Made by a program: the position numbers and the translations under genes. From the NCBI GenBank assembly GCA_964471475.1, contig CAYYFQ010000005.1, forward strand, positions 36,778 to 100,777: a stretch of 64,000 nt of DNA. Reading direction: 5' to 3'. The notes below the pieces were generated by a model. The model saw only the letters and a list, made by a program, of their open reading frames with translations, was not told the DNA's origin and ran no database searches. This document shows positions 33,148 through 42,018 of the stretch, piece by piece. Origin of the DNA: JAJNBD01 sp964471475 (GTDB lineage: Bacteria; Pseudomonadota; Gammaproteobacteria; CAISUE01). Every line of letters begins with the position of its first letter. The stretch's first letter is position 1.

Positions 33148-33423
33148 ATGCTAGCGAATCATCAGAAACTTCAATTGCGCCGTAAAGCCCATCATTTATC
33201 TCCCGTGGTTATTTTAGGGCAGGAGGGATATACAGCAGCTGTTAAACAGGCCATTGACGAAGCTTTATTGGCTCATGAGCTAATTAAAATTCGTGTGAAC
33301 GCTGAGGATAAATCTCAGCGTCAACAAATAGTTGAGGCTATTGTGAGTGATCATCAAGCTGAGCTGATTCAACGTGTGGGCCATGTGTTGGTGATTTATC
33401 GCAAACGTCCCACTAAAAAATGA
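33148..33423 (+). CDS. yhbY: CRM-domain RNA-binding protein YhbY
   Basis: The 91-residue protein is a single CRM domain: LRRKAHHLSPVVILGQEGYT with the GxxG loop, and ELIQRVGHVLVIYRKRP at the end. E. coli YhbY associates with the 50S ribosomal precursor. It overlaps rsmD by 4 bases, so both ribosome-related genes are co-expressed. It is divergent from mrdA. Confidence 0.93.
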   Translation: MLANHQKLQLRRKAHHLSPVVILGQEGYTAAVKQAIDEALLAHELIKIRVNAEDKSQRQQIVEAIVSDHQAELIQRVGHVLVIYRKRPTKK

Positions 33424-33980
33424 CGATCTCGAAGATACAGATCATCGGGGGGCGGTGGCGCCATCGTTGGATAGAATTTCCTGCTTTACCGGTTTTACGT
33501 CCAACCCCCAATCGAGTACGAGAAACTTTGTTTAATTGGCTCATGCATGATATTAGGGATGCTGTGTGTATTGACGCATTTGCAGGTAGTGGAGCCTTAG
33601 GATTGGAAGCTTTATCCCGAGGAGCACGCAAAGTTATCGCTTTTGAAAAAAACCCACAAGCTTTGACAGCTTTGCGACGCGCGCAAATTATTTTGGAAGC
33701 ATCTCAACTTGAGATCATCGCCAGTGATTTTTTTACCACTACGCATTTACCAAACGCTCAACTTATATTTTTAGACCCTCCCTTTCACCAAAATTTGTTT
33801 ATTCCTGCGCTCAATCATTTAGCACAGTTAGGATGCCTTACGCACAACAATAAAATTTATTTTGAAGTGGAAAAAAATTTTGATTTTAATAACTTACCTG
33901 CAAATTTTGAATTTCTTAAAAAACAAAAAGCAGGGGAGGTGTGTTTTGGGTTGGGGACTTTAGGTATTTCTCAATGCTAG
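33420..33980 (+). CDS. rsmD: 16S rRNA (guanine966-N2)-methyltransferase RsmD
   Basis: RsmD methylates G966 of 16S rRNA. The 186 residues include IIGGRWRHRWIEFP, the RPTPNRVRETLFNWL motif, the SAM loop DAFAGSGALGLEALSRGA and the catalytic LDPPF. The start overlaps yhbY. The 3' end overlaps hemY on the other strand by 21 bases. The ftsY and coaD genes often linked to rsmD are absent. Confidence 0.95.
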   Translation: MTISKIQIIGGRWRHRWIEFPALPVLRPTPNRVRETLFNWLMHDIRDAVCIDAFAGSGALGLEALSRGARKVIAFEKNPQALTALRRAQIILEASQLEIIASDFFTTTHLPNAQLIFLDPPFHQNLFIPALNHLAQLGCLTHNNKIYFEVEKNFDFNNLPANFEFLKKQKAGEVCFGLGTLGISQC

Positions 33981-35147
33981 ATTTAATCCTTTAGCGTAAT
34001 AATCGGTAGCTTTTTCTACGTCGCCTTGACCTTGTGTTAATTCTGCAAGGAGTAAATAAGTTTCTGGTTTAGCAGCAATCGCGGCGCTCGCTTCTAAGTA
34101 GCTGCGTGCTTTGGCCCATAAGCTAGCGCGCGCACAAAGACGCCCTAAGGTGAGCAATAATACCGCATCATTTTCATGGTCTGTTAAAAATTTTTCTGAG
34201 AATTTCAATTGATTTTCTGTGTTTTCAGTGACGGCTAAACCATAGTAGTAAATCAGTTCATCATCCCAATATTTTTTAATGCTATCACGTAATAGTTCTT
34301 CGGCTTGGCTGCCATGCTGTAGTTCAATCAGTGTTTTTGCATAGACTAAAATTAATTCAGGAAGCTGTTGATATTGGTTGGGAATCGTTAACCACTCTGC
34401 ATTTAAGGTTTTAATATCATGCGTTTTAGAAGCGTTGATTAACTTTGAAGCATAAGCTTTACTTTGCAAACTTTCATAAATTTCAGGCGTAATTATTTTG
34501 CGTTTGCGCAAGACTTGAGTGATTTTGAGTAATTTGTCCCATTCGCCTAGTTGTAAATAAATATCTTTGGCAAGAAATAAAGCGCGCGGTTGGTAAGGTT
34601 CATCATGAAGTAAAATTTCTAATCGTACTTGTGCTTCGTGGAAGTTTTTGGTGGTAATTGCCCACTCAATTTGCAATAGCTGAAGCGCTACTTCTGATTC
34701 GGGCATCAGGTTTTTGGCGTTTAATAAAAAAGCTTCAGAAGTTTCGGTTTTATTTTGTGCATGTGCGCAATAAGCACCAATTAAATAATCTACTAAAGGT
34801 AATTCGGCATTGGCTAAAGCTTTATTGGCATTTTTTTCAGCACTCTCATAATAACCTTCGACACATTCTAATAAAGCACGTAAGGTGAGATTGTTGGAGC
34901 GCGTGAGTTTACGTTTAGAGCGCCATGCTAGCCACGCCGCGCTTAAATTTTCAATACTACGCCAAATATTCGCGATAAGGATAATTGCAAAAGCAAAAAT
35001 TAACCATAAAATAATACCAAACCACAAGGGTGTTTCTAAGGTCCAATGGCGATAAGCCAGTAACATATAACCAGGATCTTGAGCAATAGCAAGAGCAGCC
35101 CAGACCGCAAAAGCAACAATCACTAATAACGTCAGGAGGCGTTTCAT
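33960..35147 (-). CDS. hemY: HemY, membrane-anchored TPR protein of the hemCDXY cluster
   Basis: Two N-terminal membrane helices (about residues 4-22 and 40-62) are followed by a TPR-type helical region (ALLECVEGYYESAEKNANKA; YLLLAELTQGQGDVEKATDYY). The 395-residue length and place after hemX match gammaproteobacterial HemY, which is not the protoporphyrinogen oxidase of the same name. Its precise role in heme metabolism is not settled. It overlaps hemX by ATGA and rsmD convergently. Confidence 0.93.
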   Translation of the reverse strand: MKRLLTLLVIVAFAVWAALAIAQDPGYMLLAYRHWTLETPLWFGIILWLIFAFAIILIANIWRSIENLSAAWLAWRSKRKLTRSNNLTLRALLECVEGYYESAEKNANKALANAELPLVDYLIGAYCAHAQNKTETSEAFLLNAKNLMPESEVALQLLQIEWAITTKNFHEAQVRLEILLHDEPYQPRALFLAKDIYLQLGEWDKLLKITQVLRKRKIITPEIYESLQSKAYASKLINASKTHDIKTLNAEWLTIPNQYQQLPELILVYAKTLIELQHGSQAEELLRDSIKKYWDDELIYYYGLAVTENTENQLKFSEKFLTDHENDAVLLLTLGRLCARASLWAKARSYLEASAAIAAKPETYLLLAELTQGQGDVEKATDYYAKGLNLALRNT

Positions 35148-36313
35148 AATACTTCTCCTTTAGGATTAGTGGAGGTTTTAAGTGGAAGTTGAGCAGGTGG
35201 TGCTAAGGTTTCTTGGGATTCGTCTTCCGTATTGATTGTTTTAATGGCTTTGGATGAGGCTACTTTACTAGTTTGTAGAGTGCGGCTTTTATTCGTTTGA
35301 ATTTGTAAATTATGGATTTGATCAATTAACGATTTAAGATCAGGTGTAGACGGAGTTAAATCAATTTTTTTGAGTTCATTAATATCCTTGACTAAACTTT
35401 GCGTTGCTTGATCATTGTCTGAGAAATAACGTTGAATCCACTCATTAGCTTGATTCAAACTAAATTGATAAACACCTTGATTGCGTTGTAAAACAGCCCA
35501 CTGTGCTTGCTGTAACATTAATTGCAAATTTTCACGTAAAAATTGTTCTTGAACACTGGAAATCAGTGGAGTAATTGAGGTGGTACGATTACGAATAATG
35601 ACTAAGGCTTTTAAATTTTCTAGAGTTTTAAACCAAGCTTTATGAAGTGCTCCCATGGTGGCATAATTAGTAGGGATTGTGTCATTGTTATGTTCATGAA
35701 ATATACTCGTTTGCGCATTAATAGAAAACAGAGGGATGGTAGCTACTTGATTTCTTAATGCGGCTAATTTGCTTAATATTCCTACATTATCAATGGTGGG
35801 GATGGCTTGCAATTTGACGATGGCGTCAGCAATATTTCTTCTCAGGACAATAGTTCGGCTGTCCATGACAGCACCTAAGCGTTGATCTGCTGTTTGTAAT
35901 AATATGATGGCACTTGGTAAATCATGGTTAAAAGTTAAACTTAAGTAAGCTTGTTGAATATAGCGATCAGTTAACTGCAGTGCGAGATCCAATTCATAGC
36001 CCGAGTCGCTTGCTTGCATCCGATTAACGGTGGCGGATAAGGCTTGAATTAGATTATTTTGGGCCGCTAATGCCGTTTGTAAATCTGTAATAGCTTGGGT
36101 AAGCTGAGCAGTATCTGTGAGTGTTTGATGAAAGCTGCTTTGCAGTTGGCTGTAATTGTTTGTCGTCTTTTTTTGTTGGTGTACTAATTGAAACCAGCAA
36201 CCTATCGCGATTAAAATGGCAATCAGCGCAATAATGCTGACCCAGGCGCCGCGACGTTTTTTTGGAGAGTTAGTCGTGGAAGAGGTTGCGAGCAATTCAT
36301 CTTGTGTCATCAT
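35144..36313 (-). CDS. hemX: HemX, putative uroporphyrinogen-cluster membrane protein
   Basis: A short cytoplasmic segment, one membrane helix (about residues 24-43) and a long periplasmic, Gln-rich coiled-coil domain (LTDTAQLTQAITDLQTALAA) give the HemX layout. LDLALQLTDRYIQQAYLSL and RRNIADAIVKLQ match the conserved region. An AGGAA site precedes the ATG. It overlaps hemD by 17 bases. The family was once annotated as uroporphyrinogen methyltransferase, for which there is no motif support here. Confidence 0.92.
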   Translation of the reverse strand: MMTQDELLATSSTTNSPKKRRGAWVSIIALIAILIAIGCWFQLVHQQKKTTNNYSQLQSSFHQTLTDTAQLTQAITDLQTALAAQNNLIQALSATVNRMQASDSGYELDLALQLTDRYIQQAYLSLTFNHDLPSAIILLQTADQRLGAVMDSRTIVLRRNIADAIVKLQAIPTIDNVGILSKLAALRNQVATIPLFSINAQTSIFHEHNNDTIPTNYATMGALHKAWFKTLENLKALVIIRNRTTSITPLISSVQEQFLRENLQLMLQQAQWAVLQRNQGVYQFSLNQANEWIQRYFSDNDQATQSLVKDINELKKIDLTPSTPDLKSLIDQIHNLQIQTNKSRTLQTSKVASSKAIKTINTEDESQETLAPPAQLPLKTSTNPKGEVL

Positions 36314-37043
36314 GAGAAATTCCTAAGTTTTTACAAGCATCCAAAATACTGTAGATGCTATAGTTGGTGGCTACGATTAGCTTGGTAAAACCGGATTGCC
36401 GTAAATAATTAGCAATTCGTTCGCTGGTAGCAATCAATAGTACTTCATTTAGCCAAGCTTTCTTCGCATTCGGGAAATGGTGCAGGACTTGTGCAAAAAT
36501 TTCCACTGAACTCACTAAGCAAACATGGACGTGCCTATTTTGCCAGATTTCGATAGCATTTGTTAAGTCATCAAAATGATAACATCGTTGATAACATAAA
36601 ATAGGAGTGGGCGATGCTCCTCGATTTTTAAGAGAGTCTTCAATGAGGTGCCGGCCTTTGGCGCCTTTAAAAATGAGAATATTTTCTCCGTTGACTTGCT
36701 GGAAATCAGTCAACGCTAAGAGCCCTTCACTAGAAAAATGGGGTGCATGATGTACAGGTTTTGAAGTTAGTGCTTGTATTTGATTGGTAGTGACATTGCC
36801 AACGGCATAAATTTTTTGAGTGCTAATTTGTGCGGCAATCGTTTGAAAACCAAATTCAACAGCACTTGGACTTGTCACAATTATTTTTTGATAAGTGCTT
36901 AGCTTAAGATTTTCAGCATCCCATCCTAACGCTTTAATTTGATAAGGTTGGTAAAAAATAACATCAATATTTTGTGCTCGAAGCGCATCAGCTAATGCTT
37001 GATTAGTGCTGTTTTCAGAAAATACAAGGAGGCTTTGAGTCAT
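36297..37043 (-). CDS. hemD: Uroporphyrinogen-III synthase
   Basis: HemD closes hydroxymethylbilane into uroporphyrinogen III. The 248-residue protein is diverged, as usual for HemD, but shows IIVTSPSAVEFGF, KIYAVGNVTTNQI, ILIFKGAKGRHLIEDSL and the CLVSSVEIFAQVLH strand in the right order. The ATG at 37043 is favoured; the frame runs open to 37085. HemC, normally upstream, is missing here; a repeat island starts instead. Confidence 0.9.
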   Translation of the reverse strand: MTQSLLVFSENSTNQALADALRAQNIDVIFYQPYQIKALGWDAENLKLSTYQKIIVTSPSAVEFGFQTIAAQISTQKIYAVGNVTTNQIQALTSKPVHHAPHFSSEGLLALTDFQQVNGENILIFKGAKGRHLIEDSLKNRGASPTPILCYQRCYHFDDLTNAIEIWQNRHVHVCLVSSVEIFAQVLHHFPNAKKAWLNEVLLIATSERIANYLRQSGFTKLIVATNYSIYSILDACKNLGISHDDTR

Positions 37044-37115
37044 ATACCCATTACATCTAAAGATGCGAGAATTATAACAAAGCATTTTTTACAAGGAAAG
37101 ACTTTTTCGAGCTAA

Positions 37116-37202
37116 TGTATCCCTAAAATTTCTAACGGTTGTGATATCAGCGAAGGCTGGCACGCAGCTGGCATGACAAACTTAAAAAAACTTAGGGATA
37201 CA
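37116..37202. mobile_element. Family F miniature element upstream of hemD (87 bp)
   Basis: TGTATCCCTAA and TTAGGGATACA bound the unit. Inside lies GGCTGGCACGCAGCTGGCATGACAA, related to the palindromes at 22293. A second copy of the left half begins at 63913. With the family B fragment at 37235 it fills the 37086-37367 gap, in which no gene is seen. Confidence 0.7.
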
Positions 37203-37234
37203 TCAGTTTTTTGAGGAAGGGATAGCCAGTTCTA

Positions 37235-37280
37235 TCACAAGCTTAAGATAACTTGCGAATACTTATCTGAAAGACTGTAG
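37235..37280. repeat. Family B half-element
   Basis: TCACAAGCTTAAGATAACTT followed by TTATCTGAAAGACTGTAG is the right arm of the family B element at 16894, in reverse orientation. The rest of the element is absent. Confidence 0.75.
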
Positions 37281-37367
37281 GCATTGGCTTGTTTTTGTAA
37301 ACATTCTTTGAGATACTCTTGATTTAACATAGTAGGATAAAACGCTAATTTATAAGAGTTTTCACCA

Positions 37368-37940
37368 ATGGATATTCAGCTGTGGATTGATCAACTGACA
37401 AAAATGATTGCTAACAGTCAAGCCATGGCACTTCCTACTTGCGAAATAGTGGGGGCGTTGTGGGTTATTCAAATAGTCAATTTTATTTTGCGCTATCGCT
37501 TAAATTTTTTAGGTATTTGGCCTCGCAAACTATGGGGGCTGCCTGGGATTTTTTTTGCACCATTTTTGCATGGAAGTTTCGAGCATCTATTTTTTAATTC
37601 CATTCCATTATTTATTTTAGTCAATATTTTATTAGTATATGGATTTCATTTTTTTTTCTGGTTGTCTTTCATTATCATTCTGGCTGCAGGAGCAGGGACG
37701 TGGTTGCTAGGGCGCCCAGGGGTGCATGTGGGTGCCAGTGGTATTGTAATGGGCTATTGGGGGTTTTTATTGACGCAAAGTATTCTTTATCCCAGTGCAC
37801 TTACAGTGATTAGTGGTTTACTGTGTTTATATTATTTAGGAAGTTTGTGGCTTAATCTTTTACCCGGTGGCCTTCGCACTTCCTGGGAAGGCCATTTGTT
37901 TGGTTGTTTGGCAGGAGTAGGATATGCGTTTTTAGCATAA
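37368..37940 (+). CDS. Rhomboid-family intramembrane serine protease
   Basis: The 190-residue protein has six hydrophobic segments and the rhomboid catalytic set: HGSFEHLFFN (HxxxN oxyanion motif), the active Ser in HVGASGIVMGYWG and the catalytic His in WEGHLFGCLAG. Length fits the minimal 6-helix type. It starts after a repeat island and its end overlaps the thiolase by 9 bases convergently. Substrate is unknown. Confidence 0.92.
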   Translation: MDIQLWIDQLTKMIANSQAMALPTCEIVGALWVIQIVNFILRYRLNFLGIWPRKLWGLPGIFFAPFLHGSFEHLFFNSIPLFILVNILLVYGFHFFFWLSFIIILAAGAGTWLLGRPGVHVGASGIVMGYWGFLLTQSILYPSALTVISGLLCLYYLGSLWLNLLPGGLRTSWEGHLFGCLAGVGYAFLA

Positions 37941-39104
37941 TTCTATCGCCATCGCAGTCGCTTCCCCACCGCCAATACATGCAGAAGCTATACCACGCTT
38001 TAAGCCTAGTTTTTTTAATGCATAAATTAAGGTGACGATAATTCGAGCGCCCGAAGCGCCAATCGGATGACCTAAAGCACATGCGCCTCCGTGGACATTT
38101 AATTTGTTTACGTCAATTTTTAACGTTTTCGCAGCATAAAGAGCAACCACTGCAAACGCTTCATTGATTTCAAAAAGATCGACTTGATCTATGCTCCAAT
38201 CAATTTGTTTTAATAATTTTTGAATTGCACCGACGGGTGCTGTGCTAAACCACTCGGGTGCGGCGGCAAAACTCGTGTAACCCACAATGCGTGCTAGAGG
38301 TTTTTGGGTGGTGAGTTTTAACCCTTCATCATCACATAATACGAGAGCAGCAGCGCCATCCGAAATGGAGCTTGAGTTAGCGGCGGTCACGGTTCCTTCT
38401 AAAGAAAAAGCGGGTTTTAATAAAGGAATTTTTTCAGGTTTTGCTTTACTTGGTTGTTCGTCAATAGTAATTAAGCTTCCATTCGCTTTAGTGGTGGGTG
38501 TAATTTCGGAAGTAAAGTCGCCTTTTGCAATAGCCGTCTGAGCTTTTTTTAGCGAATTTAACGCAAAATCGTCTTGCGTTTTACGATCAAAATGGTGCAC
38601 ACGTGCGCAATCATCAGCAAAGCATCCCATCAGTTTTCCTTGTTGATAGGCATCTTCAAGACCATCTAAAAACATATGATCATATAATTTGCCATGTCCT
38701 AAACGATAGCCTTGGCGCGATTTAAGCGTGAGATAAGGTGCATTCGTCATGCTTTCCATCCCGCCAGTGACCACGATGTGATGTTGATTCGCAAGAATGC
38801 TATCTCCCCCAAACATCATAGCTTGCATACCTGAACCGCACATTTTATTCACCGTGATAGCAGGTACTGAGGTAGGAAGAGCTGCTTTAATAGCTGCTTG
38901 GCGCGCAGGTGCTTGACCTTGCCCTGCAGTAAGTACACATCCCATGATGACTTGATCAATGGTTTCAGGGTTGAGTCCTGCACGTTCAACGGCGCCTTTG
39001 ATCGCCACGGCTCCTAATTGGGATGCGCTTAAATCTTTTTGTTCTCCTAATAAACTTGTCATTGGCGTACGTGTGGCGGAGAGAATGTAAAGGTTTTTAT
39101 TCAT
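37932..39104 (-). CDS. Acetyl-CoA C-acetyltransferase (thiolase)
   Basis: The 390-residue thiolase has the acyl-accepting Cys in NKMCGSGMQA, GGMESMTNAPY, NEAFAV, the HGGACALGHPIGASGARI block and the second catalytic Cys in ACIGGGEATAMA. The MCGSGM form and length fit the biosynthetic AtoB/PhaA group rather than FadA. It stands alone, with no hydroxyacyl-CoA dehydrogenase or PHB gene next to it, so it could serve acetoacetyl-CoA formation or fatty-acid breakdown. Confidence 0.94.
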   Translation of the reverse strand: MNKNLYILSATRTPMTSLLGEQKDLSASQLGAVAIKGAVERAGLNPETIDQVIMGCVLTAGQGQAPARQAAIKAALPTSVPAITVNKMCGSGMQAMMFGGDSILANQHHIVVTGGMESMTNAPYLTLKSRQGYRLGHGKLYDHMFLDGLEDAYQQGKLMGCFADDCARVHHFDRKTQDDFALNSLKKAQTAIAKGDFTSEITPTTKANGSLITIDEQPSKAKPEKIPLLKPAFSLEGTVTAANSSSISDGAAALVLCDDEGLKLTTQKPLARIVGYTSFAAAPEWFSTAPVGAIQKLLKQIDWSIDQVDLFEINEAFAVVALYAAKTLKIDVNKLNVHGGACALGHPIGASGARIIVTLIYALKKLGLKRGIASACIGGGEATAMAIELC

Positions 39105-39171
39105 TATAAGTTTCCAGAAAAAGCTTTATTATCCCAAAAATAATTTAGATTGGCGAGAGGATGAGGGAGGC

Positions 39172-39468
39172 TCAAAGCGGTTTGGCAAAGCTCATAATAT
39201 GTTCTCGTAAGCCGGGATGAGTAATTTGATTAAAAATTTGAAGGTCAAATTGGTAAGGATAGGGAAGTTCATTTAAATCTTCATATATATGTGCTAAGGT
39301 AGTGTTTGAAATATCACCAAATAATACTAAATCAATATCTGAGTTCGCGTGATAAGTTCCTAAGGCGCGAGAACCAAATATTTTTGCTTTTTTAATGCGC
39401 TCATATTTTTTTAGAATGTCTTGTATATCATGTAAACAAGTGACTGTTAAGCCAAAATCAGTATTCAT
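39172..39468 (-). CDS. MNT-domain nucleotidyltransferase, antitoxin of a HEPN/MNT pair
   Basis: The 98-residue protein is a minimal nucleotidyltransferase with the signature FGSRALGTYHANSDIDLVLF, which holds the GSx10DxD metal-binding motif. HI0073/MntA-type proteins AMPylate and so silence the HEPN partner. The start overlaps the end of the HEPN gene by ATGA, so the two are translated together. Confidence 0.9.
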   Translation of the reverse strand: MNTDFGLTVTCLHDIQDILKKYERIKKAKIFGSRALGTYHANSDIDLVLFGDISNTTLAHIYEDLNELPYPYQFDLQIFNQITHPGLREHIMSFAKPL

Positions 39469-39875
39469 TTGTCATGATCTTTGAAAAAAAGGACAAGTTT
39501 TTTTAGCAGTCCTACGTAAGAGTGCGCAATCTTTTCCACGGCTAACTCAAAAACTTCTTTATTATAAGTATGGGTTAAAATATTTCGTTCCATCAGCATA
39601 TCGATCCAGTGTTGCCCATCTTGAATAATGTGCGCGGCAAAGGCTGCTTTGATGACTTCTCGTGGAGTGATTTGCTCTAACGTAATCCCTGTGTGCTCCA
39701 AATAATCGCGTAGCGTTTTCCAAGCAAGCTCAAAACTTATTTTGAAACGTTGTACAATCCCTTCTTTTTCAAGATCAGAAAATTCAGCTAATGCTTTTTG
39801 TTGAAAAGTGCTTTCTAGTAAGTTAAAAGCCGCAGAAAAATTTTCAAAACGTTGCTGCCAACGTGTTGGTTTCAT
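39465..39875 (-). CDS. HEPN-domain protein (HI0074 family), toxin of a HEPN/MNT pair
   Basis: The 136-residue helical protein has FELAWKTLRDYLEH and PREVIKAAFAAH, hallmarks of the HI0074 nucleotidyltransferase-substrate family, and an intact RNILTH motif, the Rx4-6H signature of HEPN ribonucleases. It precedes the MNT gene, as in known HEPN/MNT toxin-antitoxin modules. The pair lies between the thiolase and ccmB, possibly inserted there. Confidence 0.88.
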   Translation of the reverse strand: MKPTRWQQRFENFSAAFNLLESTFQQKALAEFSDLEKEGIVQRFKISFELAWKTLRDYLEHTGITLEQITPREVIKAAFAAHIIQDGQHWIDMLMERNILTHTYNKEVFELAVEKIAHSYVGLLKKLVLFFKDHDK

Positions 39876-39927
39876 TCTTAATTACTCCTATTGAAGTGTG
39901 CTTGTAAATTTATCATGCTACAAACTA

Positions 39928-40605
39928 CTAGTCAAAATGTGCTTTTAAAATAGCTAAGATAGCTGGCGGAAAAATAATAAAGCTGCTTAATAAAATAACT
40001 CCCAGCCACAATAAGGGAGCGATTGGAGAAAGCTTGTGAAAGCTTAATGAAATAGCACTAGTTGCGAAAATTAATAGGGGAATAGTTAAAGGTAAAAACA
40101 ACAAATTTACTAACAGAGCGCTGTTTTTTAAAGTGAGGCTGATGCTAGAAACGAGCGCGCTGAGGAGCATTAAAGAGGGGCTTCCAAGCAAAATGGTAAT
40201 TTCGAATATAAGAAGTGCGTTCGTTGGAAGCTGTAACAAGAGGCCCAGTAAAGGAGCGATTAATAAAATAGGCAGATAAAGGATGATCCATAAACTTCCC
40301 AATTTTAAGAAAATGATAAACAAAAAAGCATAAGGGGATTGATAATATTCATTCAGTAATCCGCTTTCGTAATCTTCTTTAAAAAATTTGGTGAGCGATA
40401 ATAATTGGGTGAGTAATAATCCAATCCATAAAATTCCCGGTGCAAAACTTTGTAATAAGAGGGGAGAAGCATTAGATGCTAAAGGAAAAAAGCAAATTAA
40501 AATTAACCAAAAGCTTAAGGCTAAAATGTAATCGCTGTTTTGGCGAAAATTGAGTTTCAATTCGCGATAAAAAAATGCGAGTGCAAAAGTTAATGATTTT
40601 TGCAT
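39928..40605 (-). CDS. ccmB: Heme exporter protein CcmB
   Basis: CcmB is the membrane subunit of the CcmAB transporter, which releases holo-CcmE in cytochrome c maturation. The 225-residue protein has six hydrophobic segments, FYRELKLNFRQ at the start and a FAPGILWIGLLLTQLL segment typical of the family. It overlaps ccmA by 16 bases. The ccmCDEFGH genes are not downstream, where they normally follow. Confidence 0.93.
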   Translation of the reverse strand: MQKSLTFALAFFYRELKLNFRQNSDYILALSFWLILICFFPLASNASPLLLQSFAPGILWIGLLLTQLLSLTKFFKEDYESGLLNEYYQSPYAFLFIIFLKLGSLWIILYLPILLIAPLLGLLLQLPTNALLIFEITILLGSPSLMLLSALVSSISLTLKNSALLVNLLFLPLTIPLLIFATSAISLSFHKLSPIAPLLWLGVILLSSFIIFPPAILAILKAHFD

Positions 40606-41207
40606 GGTAGGCTCTCTAAATGGTATTCGCGAATTGCTAAGCCTGAAAAATAAATAGGCTGATGGCTGGTGAATAATACTATGCCACCTTGTTGAGTGTG
40701 TTGATGAATCAGCGATAATAATTGCTGAATTTGTTTTTGATCAAGAGCGGTAAAAGATTCATCCAAGAGCCATAAGGGGCGAAAGCCTATCATGAGTTTC
40801 GCAAGTTGTGTGCGGTGTTTTTGGCCTGCGGACAAAGTGTAAACCCACCGATCTCGCAAGGATTTTAAATGAAAATAATTACAAGCGTGGTTTATTGAAG
40901 CTAACTCAGCGCACATTAATTGCGCATAAAACTGTAGATTTTCATCAACACTTAGCCCAGATTTTAACGCTAATTCATGGCCAAGATATTTGCTGATCTT
41001 TAAACAAGAGCTTATTTTTTCTCCATGCCACAAAATACTTCCTCGTCTTGCCTTAAGAAGGCCCGCCACTATTTTTAAAAAAGTGGTTTTCCCAGCGCCA
41101 TTTTCTCCCACACATTGCACACATTCACCTGGCTGGATGTGAAGATTAATGGGCGAAAAAACCACCTTTTCATCGCGTTCAAATTGTAGATTGTTGATTT
41201 GTAGCAT
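40590..41207 (-). CDS. ccmA: Cytochrome c biogenesis ATP-binding protein CcmA
   Basis: The 205-residue ABC ATPase has Walker A GENGAGKTT, signature TLSAGQKHRTQLAKL (LSAGQ is typical of CcmA), Walker B PLWLLDESFTALD (Ser in place of the usual Pro) and the His-switch SHQ. It pairs with CcmB. The ATG at 41207 is preceded within 15 bases by a family G element on the upstream side, so its promoter must be in or beyond that repeat. Confidence 0.93.
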   Translation of the reverse strand: MLQINNLQFERDEKVVFSPINLHIQPGECVQCVGENGAGKTTFLKIVAGLLKARRGSILWHGEKISSCLKISKYLGHELALKSGLSVDENLQFYAQLMCAELASINHACNYFHLKSLRDRWVYTLSAGQKHRTQLAKLMIGFRPLWLLDESFTALDQKQIQQLLSLIHQHTQQGGIVLFTSHQPIYFSGLAIREYHLESLPCKNH

Positions 41208-41220
41208 AATGCGCCATGGA

Positions 41221-41347
41221 GTCAGGCTTCGGTTTTTCGTTTTTTAACTCTGAAAGTGATCCATCCATACAAAGCGAAATGTTTAAGTGTTAGAAGTTAA
41301 AAAGTTATAAGACGGGTTTTTCAAAAAACGAAAAACCGAAGCCTGAC
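41221..41347. mobile_element. Family G miniature inverted-repeat element (127 bp)
   Basis: The two ends are perfect 25-base inverted repeats beginning GTCAGGCTTCGGTTTTTCG. The interior is AT-rich and non-coding. It lies immediately upstream of ccmA. Only one copy was found in the window. Confidence 0.82.
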
Positions 41348-41360
41348 CTCGTTTGTCTCG

Positions 41361-41393
41361 TTGTCATCCTGCGGTTTGTCCGCGGGATGACAA
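41361..41393. repeat. REP-like hairpin
   Basis: TTGTCATCCTGCGG and CCGCGGGATGACAA form a 14-base stem with one mismatch and a 5-base loop. This is a common intergenic palindrome type; it follows the 3' end of the secreted-protein gene and may stabilise or end its transcript. Confidence 0.6.
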
Positions 41394-41404
41394 CTTTACG
41401 TTGA

Positions 41405-41914
41405 TTAGTTGCGGCAACAGTTGTGACTAAACATATTGCAACACTGTCCATCTATAAATAACGACACATCGGTAAAATTTTGAGCGGCTGCAGAAGCTTT
41501 ACCATTATTAATGTATTTCACTTGATAAGACATCGTATGCGCCGTGGAGTCATACTGTGGATGGCTTAGTTCCAAAACTTCAGCATCTATTTTATGCAAC
41601 TTATCACTTTGCATGGTATGATCAATCAGCGCGCCATTCGGTGGAATTTTTTGAAAACTTTCTTTCCCTTCATTCCAATACTTTTCTGCAAATTTATCTG
41701 TAGAGGTATAACCAAACTTTCTAGCAGGTCGATCGGTAAACCAAAGTGTATGAACACTCACTTGATTTAGTGTTAATGTAGTTGCAGTTAACACAGCAGA
41801 TTGAGCCTCTTGAACAAATAATACGGAGGCATCTTTGCGAGAACAAGCAAAACTGGAAGCAAAAACACTTAAACCCACTAAACCAACTAGCGCTAATTTT
41901 ATAAACTTCTTCAT
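41405..41914 (-). CDS. Secreted protein of unknown function with a WFTDRP motif
   Basis: The 169-residue protein has a classic signal peptide (MKKFIKLALVGLVGLSVFAS) with a Cys at about residue 24 (SFACS) that is only a weak lipobox. The block VHTLWFTDRPARKFGYTST and KIPPNGALI is a conserved-looking pattern I have seen in secreted proteins of unknown role. The C-terminus is Cys-rich (GQCCNMFSHNCCRN), suggesting metal binding or disulfides. A good AAGGAAAA site precedes the start. Confidence 0.75.
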   Translation of the reverse strand: MKKFIKLALVGLVGLSVFASSFACSRKDASVLFVQEAQSAVLTATTLTLNQVSVHTLWFTDRPARKFGYTSTDKFAEKYWNEGKESFQKIPPNGALIDHTMQSDKLHKIDAEVLELSHPQYDSTAHTMSYQVKYINNGKASAAAQNFTDVSLFIDGQCCNMFSHNCCRN

Positions 41915-42018
41915 ATTGATTTTCCTTTTCCTTGGTGTTTATCAGAACCGCTTATTTTTTGTACTTCAAACGTAAGTTTATAGGAAAAATAGGGTGGTTG
42001 TATACTCTTTCTTTTTTA

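Noticed and set aside
41361..41393. Intrinsic terminator for the secreted-protein gene
   Set aside because: The hairpin is strong but has no following T run on either strand; it is called a REP-like repeat instead.
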